From: a bacterium
Lineage (GTDB): Bacteria; Bacillota; Clostridia; Oscillospirales; Oscillospiraceae
Assembly (NCBI GenBank): GCA_019424865.1
Contig: JAHYYS010000062.1
Coordinates: forward strand, 1 to 15,074
Length of the DNA stretch: 15,074 nt
Direction: 5' to 3'
Made by a program: the position numbers and the translations under genes. The notes beneath the pieces are model-generated. The model was not told the origin of the DNA. It saw only the letters and a program-made list of their open reading frames with translations, and did no database searches. This document shows, in pieces, positions 6,090 through 12,625 of the stretch. Each line of letters starts with the position of its first letter. Position 1 is the first letter of the stretch.

Positions 6090-6599
6090 ATGATCAACAC
6101 CACGCTTTGCTACATTCAGCGGGGCAGCGACTATCTGATGCTCCACCGGGTCAAAAAGCACAACGACCTCAACCACGACAAGTGGATCGGCATCGGCGGC
6201 AAGTTCGAGGACAAGGAGAGCCCGGAGGACTGCCTGCTGCGGGAGGCCCGGGAGGAGACCGGCCTGACCCTCACCCGCTACCGCTACCGGGGTCTGGTCA
6301 CCTTTGTCTCCGACCGGTGGCCCACCGAGTATATGCACCTGTTCACCGCCGACCGCTGGACCGGGGCGCTGAAGGAGTGCGACGAGGGCGTGCTGGAGTG
6401 GATCCCCCGGGACAGGCTGCTGAAGCTCCCCCACTGGGAGGGGGACGCCATTTTCCTGGACCTGATCGCCCGGGAGGACACCCCCTTCTTCTCTTTGAAG
6501 CTGTGCTATCAGGGGGACACCCTGGTACAGGCCGTGCTGGACGGTCAATCTTTAAAAGGGGCGCCCACCGCCGCGCCCAAAAAGGAGGAAATCCCATGA
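6090..6599 (+). CDS. Nudix hydrolase, MutT / 8-oxo-dGTP diphosphatase-like
   Basis: Probably hydrolyses a nucleoside diphosphate derivative; 8-oxo-dGTP sanitation is the commonest role in this group, but the substrate is inferred. The protein has 169 aa. The Nudix box spans residues 37-59 and fits G-x5-E-x7-REUxEExGU exactly (GKFEDKE...REAREETGL), giving the metal-binding Glu residues. The start fits MINTTLCYIQRG, typical of MutT-like proteins. The ATG at 6090 has AGAGGAGAG about 9 bp upstream; an in-frame extension to 5913 would cross the promoter. The C-terminus ends in a Pro/Lys-rich tail encoded over the ribosome-binding site of the next gene. It overlaps that gene by ATGA, so the two are translationally coupled. 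Confidence 0.92.
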   Translation: MINTTLCYIQRGSDYLMLHRVKKHNDLNHDKWIGIGGKFEDKESPEDCLLREAREETGLTLTRYRYRGLVTFVSDRWPTEYMHLFTADRWTGALKECDEGVLEWIPRDRLLKLPHWEGDAIFLDLIAREDTPFFSLKLCYQGDTLVQAVLDGQSLKGAPTAAPKKEEIP

Positions 6600-6838
6600 A
6601 GCCGCAGTATGCCAACACCTTCGGCATCCGCAAGGTGTCCGACAAGGAGGGCGAGGTCCTGGAAGTCACCCTGGACATCTCCTACAAGTACATGGAAAAC
6701 GCCGTCACCGTCACCCCCAAGGGCCTGGAGAACGTCTCCACTCCCAACGCCGACCAGGTGGCCTCCATCGTCATGAACCGGCAGAGCGCCATCTCCCTGC
6801 GCAACCTGCTCATTCAGACTCTGGGCGTGGAGAACTGA
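6596..6838 (+). CDS. Conserved-looking 80-aa protein of unknown function
   Basis: I do not recognise a family. The product starts MKPQYANTFGIRKVSDKEGE and ends LLIQTLGVEN. It is soluble and mixed alpha/beta in character: a strand-rich first half (VLEVTLDISYKYM) and a helical C-terminal third. It has no Cys, signal peptide or membrane segment. The start has a perfect AAGGAGGAA 6 bp upstream and overlaps the Nudix stop (ATGA), so both are made from one mRNA in coupled fashion. The terminator follows 14 bp after its stop. Codon use matches its neighbours. The tight coupling suggests a role linked to the Nudix enzyme, but this is only inference. Confidence 0.85.
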   Translation: MKPQYANTFGIRKVSDKEGEVLEVTLDISYKYMENAVTVTPKGLENVSTPNADQVASIVMNRQSAISLRNLLIQTLGVEN

Positions 6839-6852
6839 ACCTAATAAACACG

Positions 6853-6889
6853 GGAAAAGGCTGTGCCGCCGAGCGGCACAGCCTTTTCC
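6853..6889 (+). terminator. Strong terminator after the Nudix operon
   Basis: Perfect 17-bp stem (6853-6869 with 6873-6889), loop CGA. The TTTT lies inside the 3' arm and the tail is TGTC, so it may act mainly as a stable 3' end. It follows the 80-aa gene by 14 bp. Confidence 0.8.
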
Positions 6890-6936
6890 TGTCAGGAATT
6901 AAGGGCGAAAGTCTTCCATATTGCTCCGCCGCTCTA

Positions 6937-6964
6937 TTGACAAATCACAAAATTATGATATAAT
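6937..6964 (+). promoter_or_regulatory. Near-consensus promoter of the AT-rich island
   Basis: TTGACA (6937-6942), 16-bp spacer, TATAAT (6959-6964), in the AT-richest part of the window. Predicted transcription start is near 6971, about 110 bp before the small frameshifted ORF. Confidence 0.8.
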
Positions 6965-7080
6965 TTAAATATATAATTTGGTTAATTTGACGTTTTCTTG
7001 GGTGTGGGAAGCGAGGAGGGGATGCTTTGTCCAAATAATCTGTATGTTGAGGCGTTGGCCGTTTAAAAGGAGAATAAGCT

Positions 7081-7219
7081 ATGTCAAAAAAAGTACATGT
7101 ACTACAAGGATCCGGTTACTACTTCACGTCCACAAAATGCAAATATGTACGTTTTTTATGAAGACCCCGAATATGAAATATATCTGATGACCATTGATCT
7201 GAGGCCTGAGCTAAATTAA
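7081..7219 (+). pseudogene. Small ORF (about 45 aa) frameshifted at an A7 tract
   Basis: ATG at 7081 follows AAGGAG (7067-7072) by 8 bp. As written, the frame gives only 26 codons, ending at 7161. Removing one A from the run of seven A at 7085-7091 gives MSKKYMYYKDPVTTSRPQN, then ANMYVFYEDPEYEIYLMTID and LRPELN, stopping at TAA 7217-7219. That frame reads as a real acidic, aromatic-rich protein, while the annotated frame does not. The extra A could be a true slippage mutation, a phase-variable tract, a site of transcriptional slippage or a sequencing error. The shift needed is +1, so a classical -1 ribosomal frameshift would not repair it. Family not recognised. Confidence 0.55.
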
Positions 7220-7246
7220 CTTCATCCAGTGGAAGGACAGTACTTT

Positions 7247-7591
7247 ATGGATGGCGCAACCTTTCTGTGGCACATATATTTTCTCTCGCTGGCCGGAATC
7301 GACCGTTATATGTCTGTAAATCCCGCTACCCCCAAAAACGGCTTCCTGCCTATGCTTCTCTATATTCTCGAGATGCACTGGGTGATCCATACCTTTCTCT
7401 GCCAGGTATATCAGTGGCGGAGGGCCGTTGCGGCCGACCGCCGCAAAGCAGGAGAATCCGTCTCCGCTCCGCCCCCGAACCGGCTTTTTTCTCTGACGTT
7501 TCCCGCGAAAAGCTCCGCTTCGGCGCTGGCACAGATATGGGCATTCGGTCTGCTGGGTGTGCTGGCAGCTTTTGAATTGTTCCCATCCTGA
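7247..7591 (+). CDS. Possible hypothetical protein, partly hydrophobic
   Basis: Open frame starting MDGATFLWHIYFLSL, with GGAAGGA about 9 bp upstream. A GTG at 7229 in the same frame is an alternative start. It encodes about 114 aa with two hydrophobic stretches (GFLPMLLYILEMHWVIHTFL and, near the end, WAFGLLGVLAAFEL) separated by a basic, Pro-rich loop. Codon use (many CTG, CTC, GCC) fits translation moderately well, but overlapping frames are open on both strands. No family recognised. It may be a small membrane protein or a remnant of a larger gene. Confidence 0.35.
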   Translation: MDGATFLWHIYFLSLAGIDRYMSVNPATPKNGFLPMLLYILEMHWVIHTFLCQVYQWRRAVAADRRKAGESVSAPPPNRLFSLTFPAKSSASALAQIWAFGLLGVLAAFELFPS

Positions 7592-7816
7592 ACGGCCCAA
7601 GATCCTATAGTCAGCACAAAAGGCCTCTATTCAGGGAAAATGGATTGAAATTGGCACGCCGTTTTTTCGACAAGCTGAATAAAGGTTGATTTTCAGAGGG
7701 ATATGTGGCTGCCTTGAAGCCGTCAGAGAAAGTGCGGTATGTGCTGGCGGCATTCCGTTACCCGTTTTAGTATGAAGTTTTTAGCGGAATGCAGTTGCGG
7801 CTGCAAAAACAGATAG
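7592..7816 (+). other. Gene remnants without an intact ORF
   Basis: Two short protein-like stretches are seen, each ending in a stop. Around 7608-7690 one frame reads HKRPLFRENGLKLARRFF, then DKLNKG. Around 7692-7770 another reads FSEGYVAALKPSEKVRYVLA, then AFRYPF. Neither has a start with a ribosome-binding site. Composition is AT-richer than the flanking genes. They look like decayed coding DNA; I cannot name the source. Confidence 0.3.
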
Positions 7817-7856
7817 AAAAGGTGCGTCACTTGTCAGAAAGTGACGCACCTTTTTT
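7817..7856. terminator. Bidirectional terminator between convergent units
   Basis: 16-bp perfect stem (7817-7832 with 7839-7854), loop GTCAGA, T6 on the plus strand and T4CT on the minus strand. It ends both the AT-rich island and the LCP gene, whose stop lies about 40 bp away. Confidence 0.92.
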
Positions 7857-7894
7857 AACTGTCCGGACCGCCCGCCGGGCTGCCCTTCCGTTTT

Positions 7895-8989
7895 TTAATC
7901 CGGCTCCATCAGGTGGAGATCCTCCTCCGTCAGGGGCATGTTATAGGGGTTGACCTGCTCGTTGAGGACGGGCAGGATATCCTCCGCCTCATACACAAAA
8001 CAATACCGCACACCGTTGCAGACAGCGGTCCCGTCCCCCTCCAGGGTGCCCTGGGTGACTCCGGTGGTCAGGTCCACCTGAAGGGCCTGGGTGGCAAAGT
8101 AAATCATGTCCGTCAGGGACAGATCCGTTTTGACATACTCGTTGAAGATGCTCACAAACTCCGTCACCTTGGTCACCGAGTTCCAGGAGATCACCTTCTT
8201 GGCCAGCTGGGTCAGCACCTGGCGCTGCATCTCCCCCCGCTGCACGTCGCTGTACCACCCGTTGGCCCGATAGTTGGGGCTGTCCGAGTTGTCGTGGCGG
8301 TAGCGTACCACCTCCATGGCCTCCTGGCCGCTGAGGGTCTGTACCCCCTTGCTGAAGTGGATGTGCAGGTTCTGATAGGGGTCGTCATAGTTCATATCCA
8401 GGGGGATGTCCACCTCCACCCCGCCCAGCTCATCCACCAGGGCAATGAAGCCCTCCAAATCCACCAGGATGTAGTAGTCAATGGGGATGCCGAAGGTGTG
8501 TTCAATCTCCTCCTTCAGCACATCGGGCCCCGCCCCGTAAAAGGCGCCGTTGATTTTGGGGTTGCTGCGCCACTCCCGCTCCACCGCCGTGTCCCGGGGG
8601 ATGGAGATCATGCCCACCTTCTGATTGGGCACATCATAGCTGACCACAATAATGGTGTCGGTATTGCCGCTGTCCACATCCTTGCCCAGCAGGACAAAGT
8701 TGTAGACGCCGTCCCGGCGGACGCGGGTCTGGCTGTCCTCCCGGCTGCTGTCCACAACGGGCACGGTCTGCCCCGTCTGCCCCTGGCCCGTCGTCTGGCT
8801 GGGAATCTCCGGCGGACGCAGGGCCACACTCAGCCCCACATAGCCGAACACAATCAGGGCCGACAAAACCACCGCAAGCTTGTAGAGGCCCCAAAACAGC
8901 CCCCTGATGCCGGATCGCTTTTTCGCCTTGGGCCGCTGGACCGGCTTTGCCCGCCGCTCCGGCTCATATCCGCCGGAATGCCGGGGCAC
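7895..8989 (-). CDS. LytR-CpsA-Psr (LCP) family protein
   Basis: Membrane-anchored phosphotransferase that attaches wall polymers to peptidoglycan using lipid-linked precursors. The protein has 364 aa: a basic cytoplasmic start, one TM helix (about 31-57), a Gln/Ser/Thr linker and an extracellular LCP domain (about 95-275). Motifs are DSGNTDTIIVV, MISIPRDT, KINGAFYGAGP, DELGGVEVDIP and, near the domain end, a VRYRH segment and a conserved arginine in DVQRGEMQRQ. The GTG start at 8989 is the first standard start but has no Shine-Dalgarno at normal distance. AGGAGG (9019-9024) is spaced correctly for an in-frame CTG at 9010, which would add seven residues (MEQRYIK). Transcribed alone from the promoter at 9046; terminator at 7817. 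Confidence 0.93.
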   Translation of the reverse strand: MPRHSGGYEPERRAKPVQRPKAKKRSGIRGLFWGLYKLAVVLSALIVFGYVGLSVALRPPEIPSQTTGQGQTGQTVPVVDSSREDSQTRVRRDGVYNFVLLGKDVDSGNTDTIIVVSYDVPNQKVGMISIPRDTAVEREWRSNPKINGAFYGAGPDVLKEEIEHTFGIPIDYYILVDLEGFIALVDELGGVEVDIPLDMNYDDPYQNLHIHFSKGVQTLSGQEAMEVVRYRHDNSDSPNYRANGWYSDVQRGEMQRQVLTQLAKKVISWNSVTKVTEFVSIFNEYVKTDLSLTDMIYFATQALQVDLTTGVTQGTLEGDGTAVCNGVRYCFVYEAEDILPVLNEQVNPYNMPLTEEDLHLMEPD

Positions 8990-9045
8990 TTTTATATATC
9001 GCTGTTCCAGGACTGCTCCCTCCTGCTGTAAACCGATTCTCTCCT

Positions 9046-9074
9046 AGTATACCGGCTTCGACCCCGTTCGGCAA
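9046..9074 (-). promoter_or_regulatory. Promoter of the LCP gene
   Basis: On the minus strand, TTGCCG (9074-9069), 17-bp spacer, TATACT (9051-9046). Predicted start is near 9039, about 30 nt before the candidate CTG start codon. Confidence 0.75.
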
Positions 9075-9131
9075 GGGGAAGGATGTCCGTTCATGAAAAT
9101 TTAAGAAATTATTTTTTTCCAGTTCCCGCCC

Positions 9132-10577
9132 CTAGCCCAGGGTCTCGGACACCATGTCCCACACCTGCTCCACGCTCAGCCCCTCGCAGCTGTAGTCCAC
9201 CAGAGCCCCGTCGGCGTGGAGGACGGCAAAGCCGATGCGCAGGCTGTTGGTATCCCCCTGCTCATTGGGGGTATAGGCCCGGGCCTCCACCACCGCCCGG
9301 CTCATGTCCTCCGCCCGGAATACCGGATTGTCCACCGTCTCCCGGTGCGCCTCCGGCACGCTGTCCGCCCAGGGGACGGGGTACAGCCGCAGGTCGTAGG
9401 TCTCCGGGGCGCCGACGTCCACCACATTGCCCCACACCGTGTCCCCTTCGGGCAGTTCCACCCGGATGGTCACGTCGTCATAGCCCCAGCTCCACCGCAG
9501 GTGCAGAATGTGCTCATTTCCCTCCTGATAGGTCAGCCTGCCGGCAAACTCGTCATAGCCGGAAAAGTCCTCTGTGGGGAGATAGGGGGCAAACTCCGCC
9601 TCCTGCCGGGCCTCCTCCAGGGAGGAGAACTCCGCCGACCGCCACTGGGGCACCTCTTGGGCCGTCATCAGATGGTCCAGGTACAGCCCGCCGTCCTGGG
9701 ACAGGGCTTCACGCACCAGCAGGCTGTTCTGAAAGATGGCCTCATCCCGGCCGGAAGCCCGCACCTCGAAGCGCACCCCCACCTCCCCGGCCATGAACTC
9801 GCTGACGCACAGGCAGGTCTCCTCGGTCCCGTCCCCGTCCCGGTCCTCCCAGGCCGACCAGCCGGTGACCTCAGTACCAAACACGTCGGTGGTCTCCAGA
9901 TCAGGATAGAGGCAGCAGTTGAAGGGCAGCTCCCCCGGCCGCAGGGTAAGGGTGAAGGAGGTCTCCGTCTCCCCGTTTTCCCCCCAGAGGTTCAGCCACA
10001 GCAGGTCCCCGCTTCTGTCATACAGGGCGGAGCCGCTGAGGGTGTAGCCCCCCCAAAACAGCATCCAGGGCAGGTCGCCCTCCGCCCCCTCCGGCTTCCC
10101 TTCAGCGCCCCAGAAAATGTTCTGAATGTCCGCCCGGGTCAGCTCCTCCGAGAAGGAGCCCTCCAGCAGATCCCAGGCCGGGGCGGCATCTGCCGCCAGC
10201 TCTCCGTCCACGCTTTGGTAGTTCACATAGGGAATAGCGAACAGATTGACTGTCTGCTCCCTTTCCGCCCCCTCCACCACAAAGCTCTCCTCTCCCGGCG
10301 GGGTCTCTCCTGAGCCGTAGGTATCCGGGATGCCGTGATAGAGGGCGTCATCTACGGTTTCTCCTCCCGGCTGTTCCGGGGCCGCCGCCCGCCATATCCC
10401 CAGTCCCAATACCAGGGCGCAGCAGGCGGCCAGGGCGGCCCACCGCCCCACCCGCCGGCCCGTCCGGGGCTTCGGCCGGGCGCGCGCTCCCTGCTGCTGT
10501 CCGCCCAGCGCCAGCAGTCTCTCGTGGGCCTGGGCGGAGATGGTCTGCCGTTCCATATACAAATTGTAATATTTCAT
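9132..10577 (-). CDS. Membrane protein encoded with an ECF sigma factor, putative anti-sigma factor
   Basis: 481 aa. A cytoplasmic N-terminus of about 45 residues (RQTISAQAHERLLAL in its first half), one TM helix (about 46-62) and a large extracytoplasmic domain without a recognised fold. It starts 22 bp after the sigma factor stop with AAAGGAG 7 bp before ATG 10577. This context makes it a likely membrane-bound anti-sigma factor or sensor, although it lacks the HxxxCxxC zinc motif of ZAS anti-sigma factors. Residues 245-250 form a DRDGDG loop resembling a calcium-binding EF-hand or dockerin loop. I see no terminator after it. The role is inferred from position and topology. Confidence 0.8.
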   Translation of the reverse strand: MKYYNLYMERQTISAQAHERLLALGGQQQGARARPKPRTGRRVGRWAALAACCALVLGLGIWRAAAPEQPGGETVDDALYHGIPDTYGSGETPPGEESFVVEGAEREQTVNLFAIPYVNYQSVDGELAADAAPAWDLLEGSFSEELTRADIQNIFWGAEGKPEGAEGDLPWMLFWGGYTLSGSALYDRSGDLLWLNLWGENGETETSFTLTLRPGELPFNCCLYPDLETTDVFGTEVTGWSAWEDRDGDGTEETCLCVSEFMAGEVGVRFEVRASGRDEAIFQNSLLVREALSQDGGLYLDHLMTAQEVPQWRSAEFSSLEEARQEAEFAPYLPTEDFSGYDEFAGRLTYQEGNEHILHLRWSWGYDDVTIRVELPEGDTVWGNVVDVGAPETYDLRLYPVPWADSVPEAHRETVDNPVFRAEDMSRAVVEARAYTPNEQGDTNSLRIGFAVLHADGALVDYSCEGLSVEQVWDMVSETLG

Positions 10578-10599
10578 CAAAATACTCCTTTGACACCTA

Positions 10600-11076
10600 T
10601 CAGTTGTCCCTCTGATCCTCTATCAGCTTCCGAAGCCTCTGCCGGGCCCGGGTCAGCCGGGCCCGCACTGTCCCGGGGCGCTGGCCCGTCATTTGGGCAA
10701 TCTCCCCGGTGGAGTAGCCCTCGTAATAAAACAGATGGAGCACCGCCCGGTCCTGGGGCGGCAGGGAAAACAGCTCCTCCACCTCCCGCCGCTCCTCCGG
10801 CCCCGGGGCCGGAAGGGTTTCGGGCAGGGGGCACTCCCGCCGCCAGGCCAGCCGCAGCCGGCTCCTGCATCCATTTACCAGCACCCGCATCAGCCAGGCG
10901 CCGGGGTGCTCCAGCTGGGCGGGGGCCTTCTCCAAAAACGCCACAAAGGCGTCCTGCACCGCGTCCTCCGCCTCCTGGGGATCCCCCAGAATGGCCAGAG
11001 CCGCCCGGTACAGGCGGTTTTCCTGCTGCGCAACAAGTGTCTCCCAATCCACCGGCCGGTTGGATCCCTCCGACAT
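10600..11076 (-). CDS. ECF-type RNA polymerase sigma factor
   Basis: 158 aa. Region 2 is residues about 10-75 (ENRLYRAALAILGDPQEAED, then AVQDAFVAFLEKA). Region 4 is about 105-155, with LPPQDRAVLHLFYYEGYSTG followed by a helix-turn-helix (EIAQMTGQRPGTVRARLTRA). Regions 1.1 and 3 are absent, as expected for ECF factors. ATG 11076 is chosen because GGGGGTGG ends 8 bp before it; an in-frame GTG at 11088 overlaps that site. Co-transcribed with the downstream membrane protein, which probably holds it inactive until an envelope signal arrives. I could not identify its own promoter with confidence. Confidence 0.93.
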   Translation of the reverse strand: MSEGSNRPVDWETLVAQQENRLYRAALAILGDPQEAEDAVQDAFVAFLEKAPAQLEHPGAWLMRVLVNGCRSRLRLAWRRECPLPETLPAPGPEERREVEELFSLPPQDRAVLHLFYYEGYSTGEIAQMTGQRPGTVRARLTRARQRLRKLIEDQRDN

Positions 11077-11173
11077 AGTCAGCGCCACCCCCTCTCATGA
11101 ATATAGACGTCTTGCGGGGTCCTTTTGCTGCAGGGGGAAGCGCAGTTTTTTGCCCTTTTTCGGGGGCAGGCAT

Positions 11174-11211
11174 AAAAACGGGGGGCAGGCGCACCCCGTG
11201 CGCCTGCCCCC
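11174..11211 (-). terminator. Terminator after the XRE regulator gene
   Basis: Perfect 14-bp GC stem (11181-11194 with 11198-11211). On the minus strand it is followed by CCGTTTTTATG. It lies 37 bp after the regulator stop and before the sigma factor gene. Confidence 0.85.
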
Positions 11212-11247
11212 GGCCTGTCAATCCCGTCGGCGGAAAACCGCCGGCCG

Positions 11248-11451
11248 CTATCGCTTCTCGCTTCTTCCTACCAGATAGTCCAGACTGACCTGATAAAAGT
11301 CAGCCAGCCGGATCAGAATGTCAACGGGCACTAAAATTTTGCCCAGCTCATATTTGGAATAGGTGGTCTGCTTCACGCCCAAAAGCTCCGCCATTTCTGC
11401 CTGTGTCAGGTCATGGTCCTCCCGCAGATCCCGGATTCGCTCAAACCGCAT
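11248..11451 (-). CDS. Small XRE-family transcriptional regulator
   Basis: 67-aa protein made almost entirely of one Cro/C1-type helix-turn-helix domain. The helices read RIRDLREDHDLTQAEMAELL and VKQTTYSKYELGKI, and the end LADFYQVSLDYLVGRSEKR is typical. There is no effector or dimerisation extension, so it is probably a stand-alone DNA-binding dimer. Start ATG 11451 with GAGGTG 5 bp upstream. It stands between the FMN enzyme gene and its own terminator, possibly transcribed from upstream. Targets unknown. Confidence 0.9.
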   Translation of the reverse strand: MRFERIRDLREDHDLTQAEMAELLGVKQTTYSKYELGKILVPVDILIRLADFYQVSLDYLVGRSEKR

Positions 11452-11486
11452 CGTCTCACCTCATCCGGCCGATCCCGGCAGCGGGC

Positions 11487-11514
11487 AAAGAGCGGCAGTT
11501 CCAGATGGCCGCTC
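11487..11514 (-). terminator. Weak terminator-like hairpin after the FMN enzyme gene
   Basis: GAGCGGC/GCCGCTC stem (11490-11496 with 11508-11514), followed on the minus strand by TTTGCCC. The short stem and T-run suggest only partial termination before the XRE gene. Confidence 0.35.
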
Positions 11515-11528
11515 CATTGTCTCCCAGG

Positions 11529-12542
11529 TTAAAAAATCAGCTCCCGGCTGATTTCCTTCAGGGAGTGGACCCCGCACATGGCCATGGCGTCCTGCAGCTC
11601 TCCCTTCAGCCTCTCGGTGAGCAGGCGCACACCCTCGGCCCCGCCGCCGTAGACGGCGGTGACATAGGGCCGGGCCAGCAGCACCCCGTCCGCCCCCAGG
11701 GCCAGGGCTCGGAGCACGTCCACCCCGGAGCGGATGCCGCCGTCCACCAGAACGGCCATCTGCCCCTTCACCGCGTCCGCGATGGCGGGCAGCACCTGGG
11801 CGGTGGCGGGCACCCCGTCCATCACCCGGCCGCCGTGGTTGGACACCACGATGCCGGCCGCGCCGGCCTCCAGGGCCTTCCGGGCCCCCTTCACCGTCAT
11901 GATGCCCTTTAACAGAAAGGGCACCCCGGCGTAATCCACAATCTCCCGCAGCTCCGCCACCGTCTTGGACCCGGCCGGGGGATTGAGCCCCTTCAAAAAG
12001 GGCAGGCCCGCCCCGTCGATGTCCATGGCGAAGGCCCGGGCCCCCGCGGCCTTGGCCGCGTCCATCTTGGCAAAGATGGTGTCCCGGTCCCAGGGCTTGA
12101 CGGTGGGGATCCCCCTGCCGCCGCTGCGCCCGATGGATTCGGCGGCCGCGGCAAAGACCTGGGGATCCGTGCCGTCCCCGGTAAAGGCGGCGATGCCGGA
12201 CTGGGCACAGGCGGGAATCAGAATGTCGTTATACTCCAAATCGGTGAACTTGTCCCCGTAGTGCAGCTTCACCGCCCCCACCGGTCCGGCAAAGACGGGC
12301 AGGTCATAGGTCTCTCCGAACAGGGTGAAGCGGGTGTCCACCGGCTGATTGTCACAGATGGTATCCATATTCAGGCAGACGCTCTGCCACGCCTCATAGT
12401 TGCGGATGGCGACTGTGCCGCTGCCCTTTGCCCCCGGCCCGGGCATGGCGCTGCCGCAGGCCCGGCCGTTGCACACCGGGCAGGCTCTGCAGTGGGGGCC
12501 GCTGCAGGTGCGGGCCGCCTGTAACACGTCCTGATAGGTCAA
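11529..12542 (-). CDS. FMN-dependent alpha-hydroxy-acid oxidoreductase with N-terminal Cys cluster
   Basis: 337-aa TIM-barrel flavoenzyme of the lactate/glycolate oxidase family, oxidising a 2-hydroxy acid to the 2-oxo acid. The active-site motif SNHGGRVMD contains the catalytic base H236, followed by LVDGGIRSGVDVLRALALGADGV for FMN phosphate binding, and PFLLKGI supplies the substrate/FMN lysine. It differs from the classical aerobic enzymes by an N-terminal C13-x4-C18-x2-C21-x2-C24-x4-C29 segment, which could hold a metal or Fe-S centre. The form is familiar among anaerobic Clostridia, where oxygen is not a plausible acceptor. TTG start with AGGAGG 8 bp upstream; own promoter at 12572. Substrate not assignable. 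Confidence 0.92.
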   Translation of the reverse strand: MTYQDVLQAARTCSGPHCRACPVCNGRACGSAMPGPGAKGSGTVAIRNYEAWQSVCLNMDTICDNQPVDTRFTLFGETYDLPVFAGPVGAVKLHYGDKFTDLEYNDILIPACAQSGIAAFTGDGTDPQVFAAAAESIGRSGGRGIPTVKPWDRDTIFAKMDAAKAAGARAFAMDIDGAGLPFLKGLNPPAGSKTVAELREIVDYAGVPFLLKGIMTVKGARKALEAGAAGIVVSNHGGRVMDGVPATAQVLPAIADAVKGQMAVLVDGGIRSGVDVLRALALGADGVLLARPYVTAVYGGGAEGVRLLTERLKGELQDAMAMCGVHSLKEISRELIF

Positions 12543-12571
12543 AACAAATCCCTCCTCGCATTCTCCTCCAA

Positions 12572-12600
12572 ATCATACCGTCCCCGGCACAATTCGTCAA
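12572..12600 (-). promoter_or_regulatory. Promoter of the FMN enzyme gene
   Basis: On the minus strand, TTGACG (12600-12595), 17-bp spacer, TATGAT (12577-12572). It starts 25 bp after the stop of the Na/Pi gene, so the enzyme can be expressed independently. Confidence 0.8.
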
Positions 12601-12625
12601 GAGGATGCAAAGAGGGATTTGCCGC

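Noticed and set aside
4691..6103. Long minus-strand open frame opposite the protease gene
   Set aside because: It crosses a terminator and a promoter, has a Gly/His-rich low-complexity product and lies opposite a clear HtrA gene.
7211..7600. Minus-strand 129-codon ORF in the AT-richer island
   Set aside because: No ribosome-binding site or domain, and basic low-quality composition. The plus-strand frame has somewhat better codon use, though it too is uncertain.
7748..7790. Inverted CATTCCG/CGGAATG pair as a possible transposon end
   Set aside because: Only 7 bp, with no matching partner elsewhere and no target duplication.
7913..9031. Plus-strand open frame opposite the LCP gene
   Set aside because: Antisense shadow with Val/His/Gly-rich sequence and no motif; the LCP domain on the minus strand is intact.
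10348..10596. Alternative frame starting MSKEYFDEILQFVYG before the anti-sigma gene
   Set aside because: The start looks protein-like, but the frame becomes a Pro/Arg/Gly-rich shadow. The overlapping frame has the TM helix and full length.
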